DNA of 64,000 bases from Apis mellifera (Eukaryota > Arthropoda > Insecta > Hymenoptera > Apidae), in the NCBI RefSeq assembly GCF_003254395.2, contig NC_037653.1, positions 6,764,283 to 6,828,282 on the forward strand. The letters are read 5' to 3'. Position 1 is the stretch's first letter; the number at the start of each line of letters is the position of its first letter. This document shows, piece after piece, positions 1 to 12,411 of the stretch. The translations under genes and the position numbers were made by a program. The notes below the pieces were generated by a model. That model was given only the letters and a program-made list of their open reading frames with translations. It was not told where the DNA came from and did no database searches.

Positions 1-3000
1 CAATGTTACGAAGCGTGAAAGCGATCAAAGTCATATTTCAAAGTTTTTACTTTCATCGTAATTAATTTGTTTTTAATTATTTCAATGTTTTTCTTCTTTC
101 CTTTTTTTTTTTTTTTTTTTTTTAGAAAATGTTAAAAACGAGCGGAGAAAGAAACGACTTTAAAAGTAATCTTCGTGACCGAGATTACGAAAAAAGAATG
201 TGACGATCAACAAGTTGCTCGTACAGAAGAAAACTTGTAGATTCGATAAGGTCGGATAACTATTTGCCAAAACACTTCCCGAATCGGAATAATCCGTTTC
301 GTTCGAGTTGTTAGTAAAACAAATCAACCCTTCCGAGTTAATTTGAGAACGTCAATGACTTGCACGGAATCGGATCTCGTTCGCTTTTGTCTCCTCGATG
401 TTTTTCCTTCCACGTGTCGCGGATAAATATTTTTCTAGGAATTTAGCAAGAAATAAAGAATAATAGTTGAATCTCAATGGAGGAGATTCCAATTACAAAA
501 TTCCATTACAAAATATATATACAATTAATCGTGCGATTTGATACGTGGAATATTTTGAAATTATTGTAATATTTCAATTTACGATGCAAAAGTAAGTATA
601 TTGTAATTGTAATATTATCGTATTAATAATAAATTTTTTTAACAATCATTTTTGAAAAATCTTTGCAAGATGATGGTTCGAATATTAGAAATTAAGTGGG
701 CAGAATTATTCTTTTCCAATTTTGAACTTAATTTTTAAAGGACAAAGCTAAATACTGTTTTTTATTATTTCGTTAAAAATGTATATAACATGAAAATATA
801 ACTAAATATATAGAAAAAAAATTAATATTGGATTTAATTAGTATAAAATAAAAAAGAAAATAATTAATGAATATATACGTAAAAAAATATATAAATGTAA
901 CTTAAAATAAAAAGAATAAAACAAAATTGCAGTCTTTTAAATATGGACTGTAACATTAAAAATATACAATTTTATTCTACTATTTGAATCCTACTAATCC
1001 GAATCCAACGAATTTCTCATCATTTTCATCAATGTTAATTTCTTCTTTCTTTGTCTATATTTCTTTCTAATAAATTTTTAATTTCTTGATTTAACGAACT
1101 TAATTTTTTATATTTTTTATAAGAAATGAAAGATTTTTAGATATCTCTAAACTTCTGACCAATTAAATTTACTATGTTCCGCGAAGGCTATGTTATATAC
1201 AATGATTATATTCTAAATAATTTATTAATGTTTTTCGTTTGAGAGTTGTTAAAATTCTGTTTTTTTTTTTTATCTTCCACGTGAACCAGGATTTATGCAG
1301 AAAGAATGAAATAATTGAACAATTTATGTTACAAATTAACAAGAAATTGATCGAATCTATTCTATTGGGAAAAAAAAAAAAGAAAAAAAAAATAAGCAAA
1401 ACATTGAATATCCTCAAGTCAATGGTTATTCTCAGGCAACACCTTTGAATAACTGCGCAGAATAAACTGAAGCTTGAGAATTGGAAGTGGTATTTGCAAG
1501 AAGTATCTGTTTCTAAACATATATTAAAAACATTAAAAATGACATAAATATTACAAGAAAAAATGAATCCGATAAACAATGAGAATTACGTATTAACATA
1601 TTTAACACAATGATTGCATTTATAAAGACTTTCTTTTTATGTTATATATTGTCATTTTATTTAATTTAATGAATTAAATTGAAAAATATACATGTTATAT
1701 AAATGTTTTCTCATCCGTTCAATGTTATTTTTTTCTATATCTTGCCGGAAATATTTTACGTATATATATATAAAAATCGTGAATAAATTTTATAGATCGG
1801 GTTATAGATAAATAAGATCGATCATGATCGATATATATAATAGAAAAAATTATAATGCCAACATTGTCCCCCATCTTGACAAGTTAATTCCCTCGGAAAA
1901 TAATAGATCACGATTCGAAATCCGACAAGTGGTGGGATAAATGGGCGGAAGGGATAGTTCTTAAAGAAAGTGATTGAAAGAGAGAGGAGAAGGAGGAGGG
2001 TAAAGTGGCCGGGCCTCCTCTGTGTAAGGAGGGCAGCGAGGAATTCTTTCCTTTCCTTTTTTTCCCGCTTTTACTAACTTTTCCTCGTTCGAAGCTTCCT
2101 CTTCTCCACCCTTATTCATTCTCTTCGCCGAAGAGCCGAGAAACGAATGTACTTTTCCTCGATACACTGTGCCGTCGTCATGACTACCACCATCTTGGAT
2201 AATCTTCCACCTCTGAGGACATGTCCTCCGTTATATCAGGCCATTTTTATTTCTCATTTCGACGAGATCGTTATCGGTAAAATAAAAAGTGTATAAAAGG
2301 GTGGAGATATCGTAGATTTTATCCTAGAAATCATCGAGATAATTACAGAAAAATTTGGATATTTTATAATATCAAAAGTTGCGTGTCACTCGAATTATAA
2401 AAAAAAAGGGGAAAGATATATGATACAATTATTTAATTAATTAAATATTCGTTTTTATTTAGACGAATGCATCTTTTCGTCGAGTTATTTCAATATCGTT
2501 TTAAACAGTTCTTACAGTAGAGAAAATGTCATTAACAGGGAGGGGGAAGACTCAAACTCGGAAAGACAATTTCCTGGTGTCTCATGGTCCACCATTTCCT
2601 TTGACCAAAGTTGTTCGTCCATTCCATCTCGAGAAGAATCTACGCCCTTTGAACCATCTCTCTTATAGCAGCTTTGTATTCGTTCAATTGCTATTAATAT
2701 CCCGATATATTATTAAATCTGAAAATCCGTTTTAAAGGATATTTTGAACGTATAATTTTTATTCGATCGGAGGAAAGAATATAAATGCTTTATGCTATCA
2801 TCAAAATTAATATGATTAACAGTTAGAAGGGGAAAAGAAAGAAATAGCGTATTATTCGCAGCCATTCGTTCTGTTGGCGGCAAAGAAGAAAAGCTATCGG
2901 CAAATGTAATGCATTATGTATGAGTGTGTGTGCGATATTCGAGCGAAGCGACCCTTGAAAATAAAACCTACTTAAGGATCGCTATAAGCCGAGGGTAATT

Positions 3001-3688
3001 TATTCCCTTTTTTTTTCTTTTTTTCATACATTTTGATTTTCGAAAAGATTTTCAGATGGAATGATATATATTTTTTACGTTAAACGTACGCATCGAGTAT
3101 TGATTGTACGCAAGAGTGACAACGTATATTTGAATGATCGCGAAACAAAGACGATGAAAAGGAGGAGGTGAATGAATTGGCAAGAAAGGTAAAAGAAAAA
3201 TTGCGAGAAATTTATATATAAACTTGAAACTGTATTCTAGAATTAAGAAATCGAGTTTCGATTTGATCAATTTTCGAAATTTAGAATTAGATTAAATTTT
3301 CAGCATCGTTCAATTATATAAATTCTTCTTAAGGCGTGAAATTGGCGCGATTTTCTAAAAATCAATGTCAACAAATTGAAGGAGGCGTTGAATTTTGTTA
3401 TCTCCGTGGAACAAATGTTATAACCTATAGCTTGCTGATGAAAGAAGAAATGTATGAGAATGTTAAATTAACGGTATAAAAAATTAATATAATGATAAAT
3501 GCAGTTAACTTAATTATCTAAGGGGGAATTGTCCGTTTGATGTAACATTTTTCATGACGCGTGCATTACTTTTCAAAAGTTACACCACATCGTACACAAC
3601 AGAGGGATATTAAAGAGAGAACGTATTCCTCATGTTACATTACCTTATCACAAATGCATTTCTTGTAGATTTTACAATCATTGAACAG
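1..3688. other. AT-rich intergenic stretch, no gene recognised
   Basis: I see only short ORFs built from low-complexity Phe/Lys/Asn codons, several A/T homopolymer runs (for example near 100-123 and 1260-1390) and no splice-linked coding pattern on either strand. A somewhat GC-richer patch at about 1930-2230 has short ORFs on both strands but no protein family signature. The last ~150 bases before 3,688 probably contain the promoter and a non-coding first exon of the gene that follows, because a good splice donor (CAG/GTAAGC) ends at 3,688. Confidence 0.5.
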
Positions 3689-3959
3689 GTAAGCTGCTCG
3701 CTAGTCTTTTTTTCTTCGACTTAACTTTGCCTCTAGTCTTTGTAACGACAGCTTAAACGATTCTCCTCAATGCTCGAGACTTCTCTTCGCTTTTCGCAAT
3801 CGAAGAACACGAGTCAACCTAACCTTTTTTTTTAAAAAGAGAAATTTTACTTTTCAACGTTATTCTATTTTTTTTTTTTTTTACATATACCTTTCAAAAC
3901 ATCAATATTGATTATTTCAAATTAATAATGATGAATTAATTACGTACGTATCTTTTTAG
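3689..3959 (+). other. probable 5' UTR intron of the first four-TM gene
   Basis: A strong donor (CAG/GTAAGC, GT at 3689-3690) is paired with an acceptor (ctttttAG at 3958-3959) placed three bases before the ATG at 3,963. A T-rich tract precedes the acceptor. This suggests a non-coding first exon ending at 3,688. It is inferred from splice-site strength only; the ATG could also lie in an unspliced leader. Confidence 0.45.
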
Positions 3960-3962
3960 GAT

Positions 3963-4217
3963 ATGGAAACGGTGAAGGAATACCTAGGATATGTGAATCC
4001 TCATTGGATAGCTGTGGTGGTAACAGGGATGTACACCCACCTTCGACAAATCTGTATAATCGGTTTATGTTTCGACGAAGATAATAACGGCCCACCATTC
4101 GATCCGTCTTACGCGTCTGTCCTCTTCACATTTTCCGTGCTGTGTCTTCTCGCCGAGTACAGGCTTTGGCCTAGAACTCTCAAAGAGCCACCGATTCAAC
4201 TTCTCTATATTTACGAA
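3963..4217 (+). CDS. copy 1, exon 1
   Basis: There are 85 codons, ending phase 0 at the donor GAA/GTAAAT. It encodes the first two hydrophobic segments. It ends with PRTLKEPPIQLLYIYE, which aligns with PPYLHEPKIIFLALYE at the end of exon 1 in the neighbouring copy. Confidence 0.75.
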
Positions 4218-5145
4218 GTAAATTATTTCGTTCCGTCGATCGAGAAATTCGATCCGTACATCGAATTGCATCGATGCAAAAACATGGATATTGTATATCT
4301 CCTTTGAAATGTGACAGATGTTGGTAGCGGCATTGACCACAAATCTAGCCACGCGAGCTATTTGGGTACCATTTATGCACGTTATTTATTGTTTAACTCA
4401 AGAGTCCAGTAAATGTGTGAGTTTGAGTTGAACGCAAAAGAAAAAAAAATGTTCTTTCTTTTTTTTTTTTACACTTGTTCTATATTTGACGAAAGTAGAT
4501 GACAAATTAGCGGGCGTGTCGCAATCTCGTTCGCAAATCTTTCTTTTTTACAAATCTCTAAAAAATTATATATTTTCAGTTGATATGGTTAAATGCGATT
4601 TTGGGATTGGGTCGTTACTCATTTCTCTGTGATCTTGCATATTACATGGCGAAAGACTGCGCCGCGACACATATGGCTTTCTGCATGTCCATCTTGTCAT
4701 TCGTATGGATGTTGGATGCCACCGAGTCTCTGGATGCCATTTTGGACACTTGGGCCAAGTAGTGAACCAGTAATGTTTAGTTTTATGAGACAATTATGTC
4801 ATAGAGTGATATAGACATGACATTTTAATGTAATTATATATATGTATGTATGTATATATGTATATATATATAAAATAACTTTTATGTATTATTTTACGAA
4901 AAAAAAAAAAAATGATTGGTTCGTAAGTAAAAATGTTAGGTACGTATTATTACGATAATTGGAATAAACGATCCTAATATAATCGTAATGTTTCATCTAG
5001 GGAGAAAAGTTATGGATTATGGGGTTTTTGTAAATGTAAAAGAAAAAAGATCAGTTTTGCAAATCCAGAAGTGACAGATTGGTTCGTATACAAATTCATA
5101 TGCAGTACAGATCCTCTGAACGAAGAGAAACAACCGGAGATATAA
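3963..5145 (+). CDS. four-TM membrane protein, unknown family (tandem copy 1)
   Basis: I do not recognise the family. Four exons are modelled: 3963-4217, 4318-4416, 4580-4758 and 5001-5145, giving 678 nt and 225 residues. The start is the ATG just after a splice acceptor; no upstream in-frame ATG fits. Hydrophobic segments lie at about residues 15-37, 50-66, 77-109 and 149-164, so it is probably a four-pass membrane protein. A short acidic loop (FDEDNN) follows segment 1, and the tail has a Cys/Lys cluster (CKCKRKK). The downstream gene has matching exon structure (85/78, 33/33, 60/49 and 47/47 codons; phases 0, 0, 2). It also shares the pattern P-x2-L-x-E-P-x-I-x2-L-x2-Y-E at the end of exon 1 and IWxP in exon 2. 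Exon 3 reads straight into a TAG at 4,761; splicing at GTAGTG (4,759) skips it and joins an open 47-codon exon. Retention of that intron would give a 178-residue form. Confidence 0.75.
4318..4416 (+). CDS. copy 1, exon 2
   Basis: There are 33 codons between acceptor gtgacAG/ATG and donor TGT/GTGAGT, phase 0 on both sides. It encodes hydrophobic segment 3 with an IWVP motif. The matching exon of the second gene is also exactly 33 codons and has IWTP. Confidence 0.75.
4580..4758 (+). CDS. copy 1, exon 3
   Basis: It starts after tattttcAG and holds 59 codons plus two bases (phase 2). It encodes the fourth hydrophobic segment. The donor GTAGTG is weak, and the frame would otherwise stop at TAG 4,761-4,763. 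The phase-2 end matches exon 3 of the paralogue. Confidence 0.65.
5001..5145 (+). CDS. copy 1, exon 4 (C-terminal tail)
   Basis: The acceptor is tttcatctAG at 4,999-5,000. One base completes the split Lys codon, followed by 47 codons and TAA. The tail is hydrophilic and starts EKSYGLWGFCKCKRKK. The paralogue's last exon is also one base plus 47 codons, which is the main support for this otherwise easily missed exon. Confidence 0.65.
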
Positions 5146-5220
5146 TATTTATTTAACTTCTGTGTTTGTCTACTATATATATTATTTTCTACATTTATAG
5201 ATGTACACGTATATATTTTT

Positions 5221-5226
5221 AATAAA
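5221..5226 (+). terminator. poly(A) signal AATAAA of copy 1
   Basis: A canonical AATAAA lies 75 bases after the stop at 5,145 in AT-rich sequence, as expected for a short 3' UTR. Its position downstream of exon 4 rather than directly after the TAG at 4,763 agrees with the four-exon model. Confidence 0.6.
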
Positions 5227-5536
5227 ATCCATTTTTTTATATGCCTCAATTTTTAAACAACAACCATTTTTTTTAACCCTTTGATTAGAAAAAGCGTTTC
5301 AATATTACGTTACAATATGTACGTTGAAATCTAAGAAAGCTTCTATTTTATTTTTTCGATTATCGAATCATCAACAATCGATAAGATAAGATTCATATCC
5401 ATAATATAATTATACGTCTCTCGTAAATTAATTAACGTCGAATATTTTGAATAAACGAACGAGTTTTTTTTCGCGAAAATTTAAACAGAGATAATATTAT
5501 TATTTTTTTTAAAGAGGAACAAGAGAAATTGGCAGA

Positions 5537-5770
5537 ATGGCAAAGTTGCTTCACACGTTTTGGGCATTCCTTTTAAACGTTTTCGGACTTCAGATCTTCG
5601 GAACATGTTTTGCCAATGCCATGGAAGACGAAGAGTGCGAATCGCTCATTTTAGGATCACCATTTAGCTCGATCCTATTCACTATCGGTGTATATATTAT
5701 TATCGCTAATTCTACATTGTTTCCACCGTATTTACACGAGCCAAAAATAATTTTTCTAGCGTTGTACGAG
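5537..5770 (+). CDS. copy 2, exon 1
   Basis: There are 78 codons from the ATG to the donor GAG/GTTATA, phase 0. It contains hydrophobic segments 1 and 2 and the conserved end motif PxxLxEPxIxxLxxYE shared with copy 1. Confidence 0.8.
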
Positions 5771-6447
5771 GTTATAATCGTCGATCAATTTTCTGTATCA
5801 TTCATCGCTCGATAAACGATTCCTTCTCGATTATTCATTTTTATTTCCCTTACTTTTCAGTTTCTAGCCACCGCATTTATCTTGGAATTTACGTCCACTT
5901 GTATTTGGACACCGATCGACGTGCTTTTAACCAAGACACTGCCGTTCAATCTATCCTACGTAATATCATACCTATTTTTCATTTAAAAATTATACATTTT
6001 TTTTTTTTCATCGAGTAAGCACGATAAATTTGACGAAACACGCTTGATTTCACGAAAATAGATGTTTCGACAATTTGGCTTGGAGGAAGCAGCGATGTCG
6101 TTTGCAACGAATAAATGTTTGACGATGATCATGACTTATACAGCAGCAATCGTGTTCCTCTTGCTCACGCTTCATATTACGGATTCTGTCGATTACACTT
6201 TACTCAGGTAACTCGTGAAAAAACAGATAATAATTTGTATCGACATTCCATTAATCAATTATTTTCATAAAAATTTACAATTAATTTATATTTTCTTTAC
6301 AGAGATTTCGGAGTATCCCTTTTCGCGACTCATCTAATGGGAAACCTGAGAGGCAGATTGCAACAAGAGTTTCCGTTCTTGAATAAAGGAACCGAAGTTT
6401 GTCGTTGCAAAGTTCGTAGAAGAAAACGTAGTAAAAGTAACAGATAA
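5537..6447 (+). CDS. four-TM membrane protein, unknown family (tandem copy 2)
   Basis: I do not recognise the family. The exons are 5537-5770, 5861-5959, 6062-6207 and 6303-6447 (624 nt, 207 residues). The start codon follows a short leader (ggcagaATGG). Hydrophobic segments lie at about residues 5-28, 44-62, 70-98 and 131-150. An acidic stretch (MEDEECE) separates segments 1 and 2, and the C-terminus is very basic (VRRRKRSKSNR), consistent with a cytosolic tail. It lies 391 bases after the stop of copy 1, on the same strand, with the same intron phases. The sequences are clearly but distantly alike, so the duplication is old. A small four-pass protein could be a MARVEL-, tetraspanin- or receptor-like protein; none of their diagnostic motifs is visible, so no function is assigned. 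Confidence 0.8.
5861..5959 (+). CDS. copy 2, exon 2
   Basis: There are 33 codons between acceptor acttttcAG and donor TAC/GTAATA, phase 0. It encodes the third hydrophobic segment, with the IWTP motif. Confidence 0.8.
6062..6207 (+). CDS. copy 2, exon 3
   Basis: There are 48 codons plus two bases between acceptor gaaaatAG and donor AG/GTAACT. It encodes the strongly hydrophobic fourth segment (MTYTAAIVFLLLTLHI). Confidence 0.8.
6303..6447 (+). CDS. copy 2, exon 4
   Basis: It follows acceptor ttctttacAG. One base completes an Arg codon, then 47 codons run to TAA at 6,445-6,447. It encodes a soluble tail ending in a basic cluster. Confidence 0.8.
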
Positions 6448-6542
6448 TTAACACATTTTGATTAACTGCGGTGTTACGTAGAGAAGTTGAGAGAACTGTA
6501 CGTATGTTTTATAGAATTACAAATGTATACTATAATCTGTAA

Positions 6543-6548
6543 ATTAAA
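6543..6548 (+). terminator. poly(A) signal variant ATTAAA of copy 2
   Basis: ATTAAA lies 96 bases after the stop codon and is followed by a GT/T-rich stretch (gtgtattaggcgtgcttt). This is a plausible cleavage region; no AATAAA occurs nearer to the stop. Confidence 0.45.
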
Positions 6549-7372
6549 GATTCGCATCGTGTATTAGGCGTGCTTTCAATTTTTAATAATTTTCGGATAA
6601 TTTTAATCTTTCCTATTCATATCTCGTCCAAATTTTTCATTTTTCACTTTCAATCTCCTTAAAGACACTCCTAAAGAAAGATTAAAAAAAAAGAGAAAAG
6701 ATTTACATTTGAAGCGGGTATTGTAATTGATTAAAACACAGAGAATGGTTTTATTTTTATGAAAAAGAAGGCATTTATTTCGTTCGAACTGAAATGCAAA
6801 GTACAAATGGTATAGATAATATAGTGGTAATAATGTAATAATTAATCGTTAATAAATATTCAATTCAATTAATAATACAGTGTGTTTACCAGTATACTGT
6901 GGAATATTATATATACGGTAATTGTACTACACGGGATGTGTTCAGTGGCAGCGTTACGATCATTCTTTTTTTTTTTTTTCTTTTTTCTTCGTTTTTCTCC
7001 GAAGTCTAATATATTACAATTACTTTTTTTCTTTTTCTTTCTCCATTCTCCCTTGACCGACGGGCTGGTCGACGATTGTCGGCTCCTCGATTATACATCA
7101 ACGCGATTTCTTCCTCGATACCTCTCTTCTCTTCTCTTCTCTTCTCTTCTTCGCGCCGCACTGTGACTTTCTCGTTTCTCGTTATATTAAATTATCGATT
7201 TTTCCGGAGGACGGGGGAAGGGGAGAGGGAGGGGCGGGGGATGGGAGCGCTGATCAAAGACAATGCGAAAAAGTGTTCGCTTCGAAATTCGGAAATATTC
7301 GAAAATTGGATGGCACTGCACTCTTAATAATAATTTGATCGATAAAATTAAAGGAAAACACGTCTTCGCATC

Positions 7373-7397
7373 ATATATATATATATATATATATATA
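7373..7397. repeat. AT dinucleotide microsatellite
   Basis: An uninterrupted run of about 12 AT units in the spacer between the membrane-protein genes and CadN. Confidence 0.9.
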
Positions 7398-10300
7398 AAA
7401 TTCTACGAGAAGATAAAAATCGTAACGTTCTAAAATCGATACGAAACTAACTAATCCCGACAAAGATGGGTGACTAGAATCGTTTCGAAGAATGGCAACT
7501 TTTTTTTCTCTTTATTTCTCAAAGACGGATGGAAAAAGGGATGCGCATCATCATCCAATATCGAATATTTCCGACGGATCCACGAGCAACGTTTCGTTTA
7601 TTTCGATGTGTGGCGATAATACACGCTCGCTCGTCATCGCAAATTCATGTTCGTTTTGGAAAAAGCGTGTGTGTGTGCTCGGATCTTGGCAAACAACGAA
7701 CAAAGAGAGAGAGTTAGAAAGAATTAAATCCGAAATCTCGGGATAAGAAATGTTTTTATTTCCTTTTCTTTTTTTCTCTTTTTTTTTATTTATTTTTTCT
7801 TTTTTTTTTCCTCCCCTCCTTTTTCTTCTCGTCGCTGAGGCATTCGATCAAGCGGACTAGTGCCGTTGTAAAATTAACTTTAGCGTTTCAGCTCCTTCCA
7901 GTTTTCAATCGTAATTATTTCGGGATCGAGGCACGAGAAATCCGGCCTCTGTTCTCCTTTTGTGCACGATTAGGCAGTGCTTGGAAAAAAGTTGTATAGA
8001 TATGTAAAATGAGCTCTCGCGTTTCATTTCCCATTTCTCTTTTTCGAGCGAGTTCCTTTCGCCTCGATCTTCCTCTCGGATTTATTTTTCGCCTCGATCG
8101 TCGCCCTCCAATCTCTACGTCGACTCCGATCGCAAGCGTAAGCAACGCTTCGCTTCTTCTTCCTCGAGTTATCTATTTATTTATTTATTTATTCATCTCT
8201 TTCGCGTTCCTTTACGTTCCTTTCGAAAAATTCTTCTCTTTCGCGCGTGCCAACTCGTTCTCGATAAAAAAGTTGAGCCGTGTGTGCGATTGAAATTGTA
8301 ATCTTAACTTATAATATCGATCTAATCTCGACACTGATTGTGTTAACTCGTTTTAAAGCAATTCGACGGTTGTAAAGTTTATCGTTTCTCTCGAGATGTA
8401 CAATTAATTTCCGTGTATGGTACAAATGATATTGGTAAAAAAAAAAAAAAAGAAGTCGATCCTGAGAACTCTTCCTTCTTCTCTTCTCTTTTCTTCTTCT
8501 TCTTCTTCTTTTTTCTTTTTCTTTTTCGTACAAAATGTATGATTCGATGAAATTAAATTCGTCTCGCGTGATAAATTATTTTCTACGATTGAGATATATA
8601 TATAGATATCATCGCACATGCACATCGCGAAGTTAACACATCGATGATTGATACGGGTTTTTAATTGTTATCATAAGTGAGTAAATAAAGAAAAAAATAT
8701 TCACAATTATTCTACAAAATTTACAGGTGTCCGATTCCCTAGACCCATTTACTCGTCGCACATTTCAACATTTACACGTACATCGAGAAATCAATCGTTT
8801 GAGAGATCTATTATTTTCGTTACCTAGAAACGAGGGATACGTTGAAGGAAAAGAAAAAAAGAAAATGCAAAGAAATTTACAAATATTCGTGATAAAGTAA
8901 ACTATTCTTATTAGATCGAGTGATCAACCGAAAACTGTATAAGCTTCTTAATGAAATGAAAAAACCGGGTTTCGATTTCATCTACGAGAATCTCGAATGG
9001 AATGAGGATAAAAAGAGGAACGTTTCCCTTTTATTTCTCTCTATCGATTCTTCGAATCGTATTAATAATTATCAATCGTTAATAATAATTTGTTAACGCG
9101 TGATCTCCTTGCCACGTTTCACAAAAAGATTTTGCTCTCCAAGTGGCAAATAAAATCGTAAATACTTATTTTTAAAGAAGTGTGATCATCCTCTTTATAA
9201 ATCTTAATACTTTGGATTCGATGGTTGGAATGGTCCTAACGATATTTCCCCTTTTATGCACCTTACGAACTGCTTCCGTTTTAACGTTATATAAAAATAT
9301 ATATGTCAACAGATATCGAGCAAAGTTCAATAAAAAATCTTATCGACGAGACTTCCATCGGATCTGATTCTCGTCGATATCTTATTTATTTATTATTATC
9401 GTTATTTATGAAAGTATTTCTCGAGACACTCGTCGTAATCCGTCATCGGGGATGTTCAATTTTTTTCTTTTACGTACAAATTTATTTCAAAATCCACTTC
9501 GAAACATATACAATATGGGATATATGAAAATTTGATGCAAGAATGAAAATATTGCTTCTCCCGTGTCTTAATTATTTCGTTGATCCGCGGTTCGTAAGGT
9601 TGATTGAACTGCGTCCCTGTTTGGTATCGTGCCAAAGTTTCTCGAGGTGCCTAGGTCAAGCGAAAGATGGAAAGATTTTCATTAGCCGAAGATCGCGTTG
9701 AAATTGGCGCAAATTCGGCAAAACGCGGAATCTCGGAAGTTGACTTTACTAATGACATTTAGATCTCGTTATATAAATTATATATTACATCGTACACATT
9801 TTTTTCTTAAATTTAAAACGAAGAGTTTCAAAAGAAGGATCATTCTCTCCTCTAATTTTTTTTTCTTTTTTCCTTTTTTTCGTTTTTTCAGAGCCACGTT
9901 TCTACTGCCTGATGTCGATACAAATGAACGTACGCACGTAACTTGTTTAAGATTTGTTTCGAGCAATTTATTATTTCTCCTGATGTATTTATTTCTAATG
10001 CAATATTAATCGCTTCGAGAATTTACATGGAGAAAAATTAACGTTTCTTCTCTTTTTTTTTTTCTTATCAATCGAGGAAAGAGTAAGGCTTAAGAGTAAG
10101 GTACGTATCTTAAGAGGACTCGTATCTATCGCGCAAAGCCAATCTCCAAGAAATCGAGGGTTGTGTTTCGAACTAGCGATTCATCGAACGCTAATCAACG
10201 CTCATTTTTATTCTCTTCCTCTTCTCGTGCCACTGTACACACACGTGCGCGCCCTTGCGCGCTACTCAACTCATCATAGATTATTACTCAACGATAATAA

Positions 10301-11572
10301 CGTTCGTCCTCCTATATAAACGCCGTATCCGTCGAATACTGTCTCTGCTTAGAAACTACTTGGCGGGGTGAAATCGACGATATAGGAGAATGGCCGGAGA
10401 AACGAAATATGCGCGTGTAATGTGTGTATGTGTGTGTGTATACGTGTGTGTGATGTACGAAGGAGGACGGTGAGATTAATGAAAACGACGGTAAATTGAA
10501 CCTATCATGAATCGAACCTATCAACATCGAGAAACGTTTCTTTTTCACGGGAAGGGATAAGAATTAACGAATTCTGTACAATACGATTTTCAGAAGAAAA
10601 CGCGTGAACACAGTCGTGTATTTATATATATATAATTATATGAGAAACGAATATTCTAACGCTGAGAAAAAATCGAATTTATATATAGGATATTATTCGA
10701 CGCGATGACAAGCGATCGATTTCGATGTGTGTTTCTCGATGTTCTCGCGGCTCGCAGGAGGAGGAACAGACGTAAATATTTATATATATGTATATATATG
10801 TATACGTATATAGTATAGGCAAGTCGACTAAAAGGGGGGAAACGTAAACGTATCACAAATATATCGGCGGGAAACGATACGATGTAAGACGACGAATGTT
10901 GGTGAGGAGAATTATATAGAGATGCTCGATACCGATCGCGGCGCATTACGAGCGGCACCGGGACACCGAAATACACGACGTTACTTACAATATTCGTACA
11001 AGTGCTTAAACGCTACGCCCGGATCCCGCTTGGATCCGACGGGGCATCACCTAACCGATAAATTGACTATTAATATTTCCGTAGAGAATTTTACAAATCA
11101 GTCGAGACACACACGCGTGCAAGAGATGGAAATGATGGTTGCACGTCTATCCCATACACAAGCGACGCCAAGTTTTCATGAAAGATGGTGTACGAAAACA
11201 CGTTTTTATGCGTAGAGGTCGCTCGTGTCGTGACGTGAGTAACGACATCTCCTCCTTTTCTCTTTCGTAGGCTCGCCGATTCTCTCTCTTTTTCTTTTCT
11301 TTTTGTTCTTTTCCTCCCGTTTTCTCTTCGTTCAAATCGGAACTTGTTATTCCCTGACCGATTCGATCATCGATAGAAAATAAATATTAAATCGCTACGT
11401 CGAGATTTCGAATCGTGAGCTTTTTCTCGACAACCCGGTTCTCGATATTATCGCGCTCTCTTTCTCTCTCTTGTTTTTGGTATTTTTTTTCTTTCTTTTT
11501 TTTCTTCTTTTTTTTTCCTTTTTCACTTTTTAATCCTCTCTTTTCACGTGTCTTTCCTTTGTATTCGGATTC

Positions 11573-11625
11573 TTTATATATATATAATATATATGTATAT
11601 ATATATATATATATTCTTGTATAAA

Positions 11626-11656
<31 letters not shown>

Positions 11657-11665
11657 TTATATCGC
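11573..11665. repeat. compound TA/TTTATA microsatellite
   Basis: Imperfect TA runs alternate with tttata hexamers over about 90 bases. It lies in the region likely transcribed as CadN 3' UTR. Confidence 0.8.
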
Positions 11666-11782
11666 TATATAATATTAATAATTACATATACGCGCGGTAA
11701 CTCTTCGGAATTTGTTATTTCGCGGACTTTCGTGCACCCCAACTTCGGTATACCCTTTGTTCTCCGCCGTGCGCTTTCTTTT

Positions 11783-11813
<31 letters not shown>

Positions 11814-12357
11814 ATATATATATTTATATTTATATTTATTCATTCATTTATTTATAAATCCATATTTATAATATATATATTTATATCGTAATGTCAATAA
11901 TAATAATAATAATACTATCAATAATTAATGAGGATGCTGTGGTGACGGTGACGATGACAACGATGAGGATGGTTCACGACTCGCGAACAACGGCTAAACG
12001 TGTGTCTCTCTTTCTCTCTTTCTTAAATAATCCTATATTTTTTTTCTTCTTCTTCTTATCATAGATAGACCACATTAAGAATCGTCCGCATATCGCGAAC
12101 CAGGAAGGCGCCACGAATCTGCCATTAGGATTCCATTGCACACCCAACAGAAATTCGATATCTTTCACGTAGTTGTAAGCTAAAGTTTTTTTGTTGGATC
12201 GTCACGTTTTTTTGGGGGGGGGGATCGATCAGTTAGCCGATGCGCGTTCGCGTATATGGAAACGGAAAAATCGCGTATTATTTTCTTTCCATTCTTTCTT
12301 CGATTCTCCGACATCCAAGTTTGGGATGGCCAACTTTGGGATCAGGTGTGAGATCAA

Positions 12358-12411
12358 ATGTGTTTGTGTGTGTGTCTGTGTACGTGTATATATATATATA
12401 TATATATATAT
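12358..12411. repeat. compound GT-TA microsatellite
   Basis: An interrupted (GT)n tract passes directly into about 12 TA units. Short ORFs across it on both strands are repeat artefacts. Confidence 0.85.
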
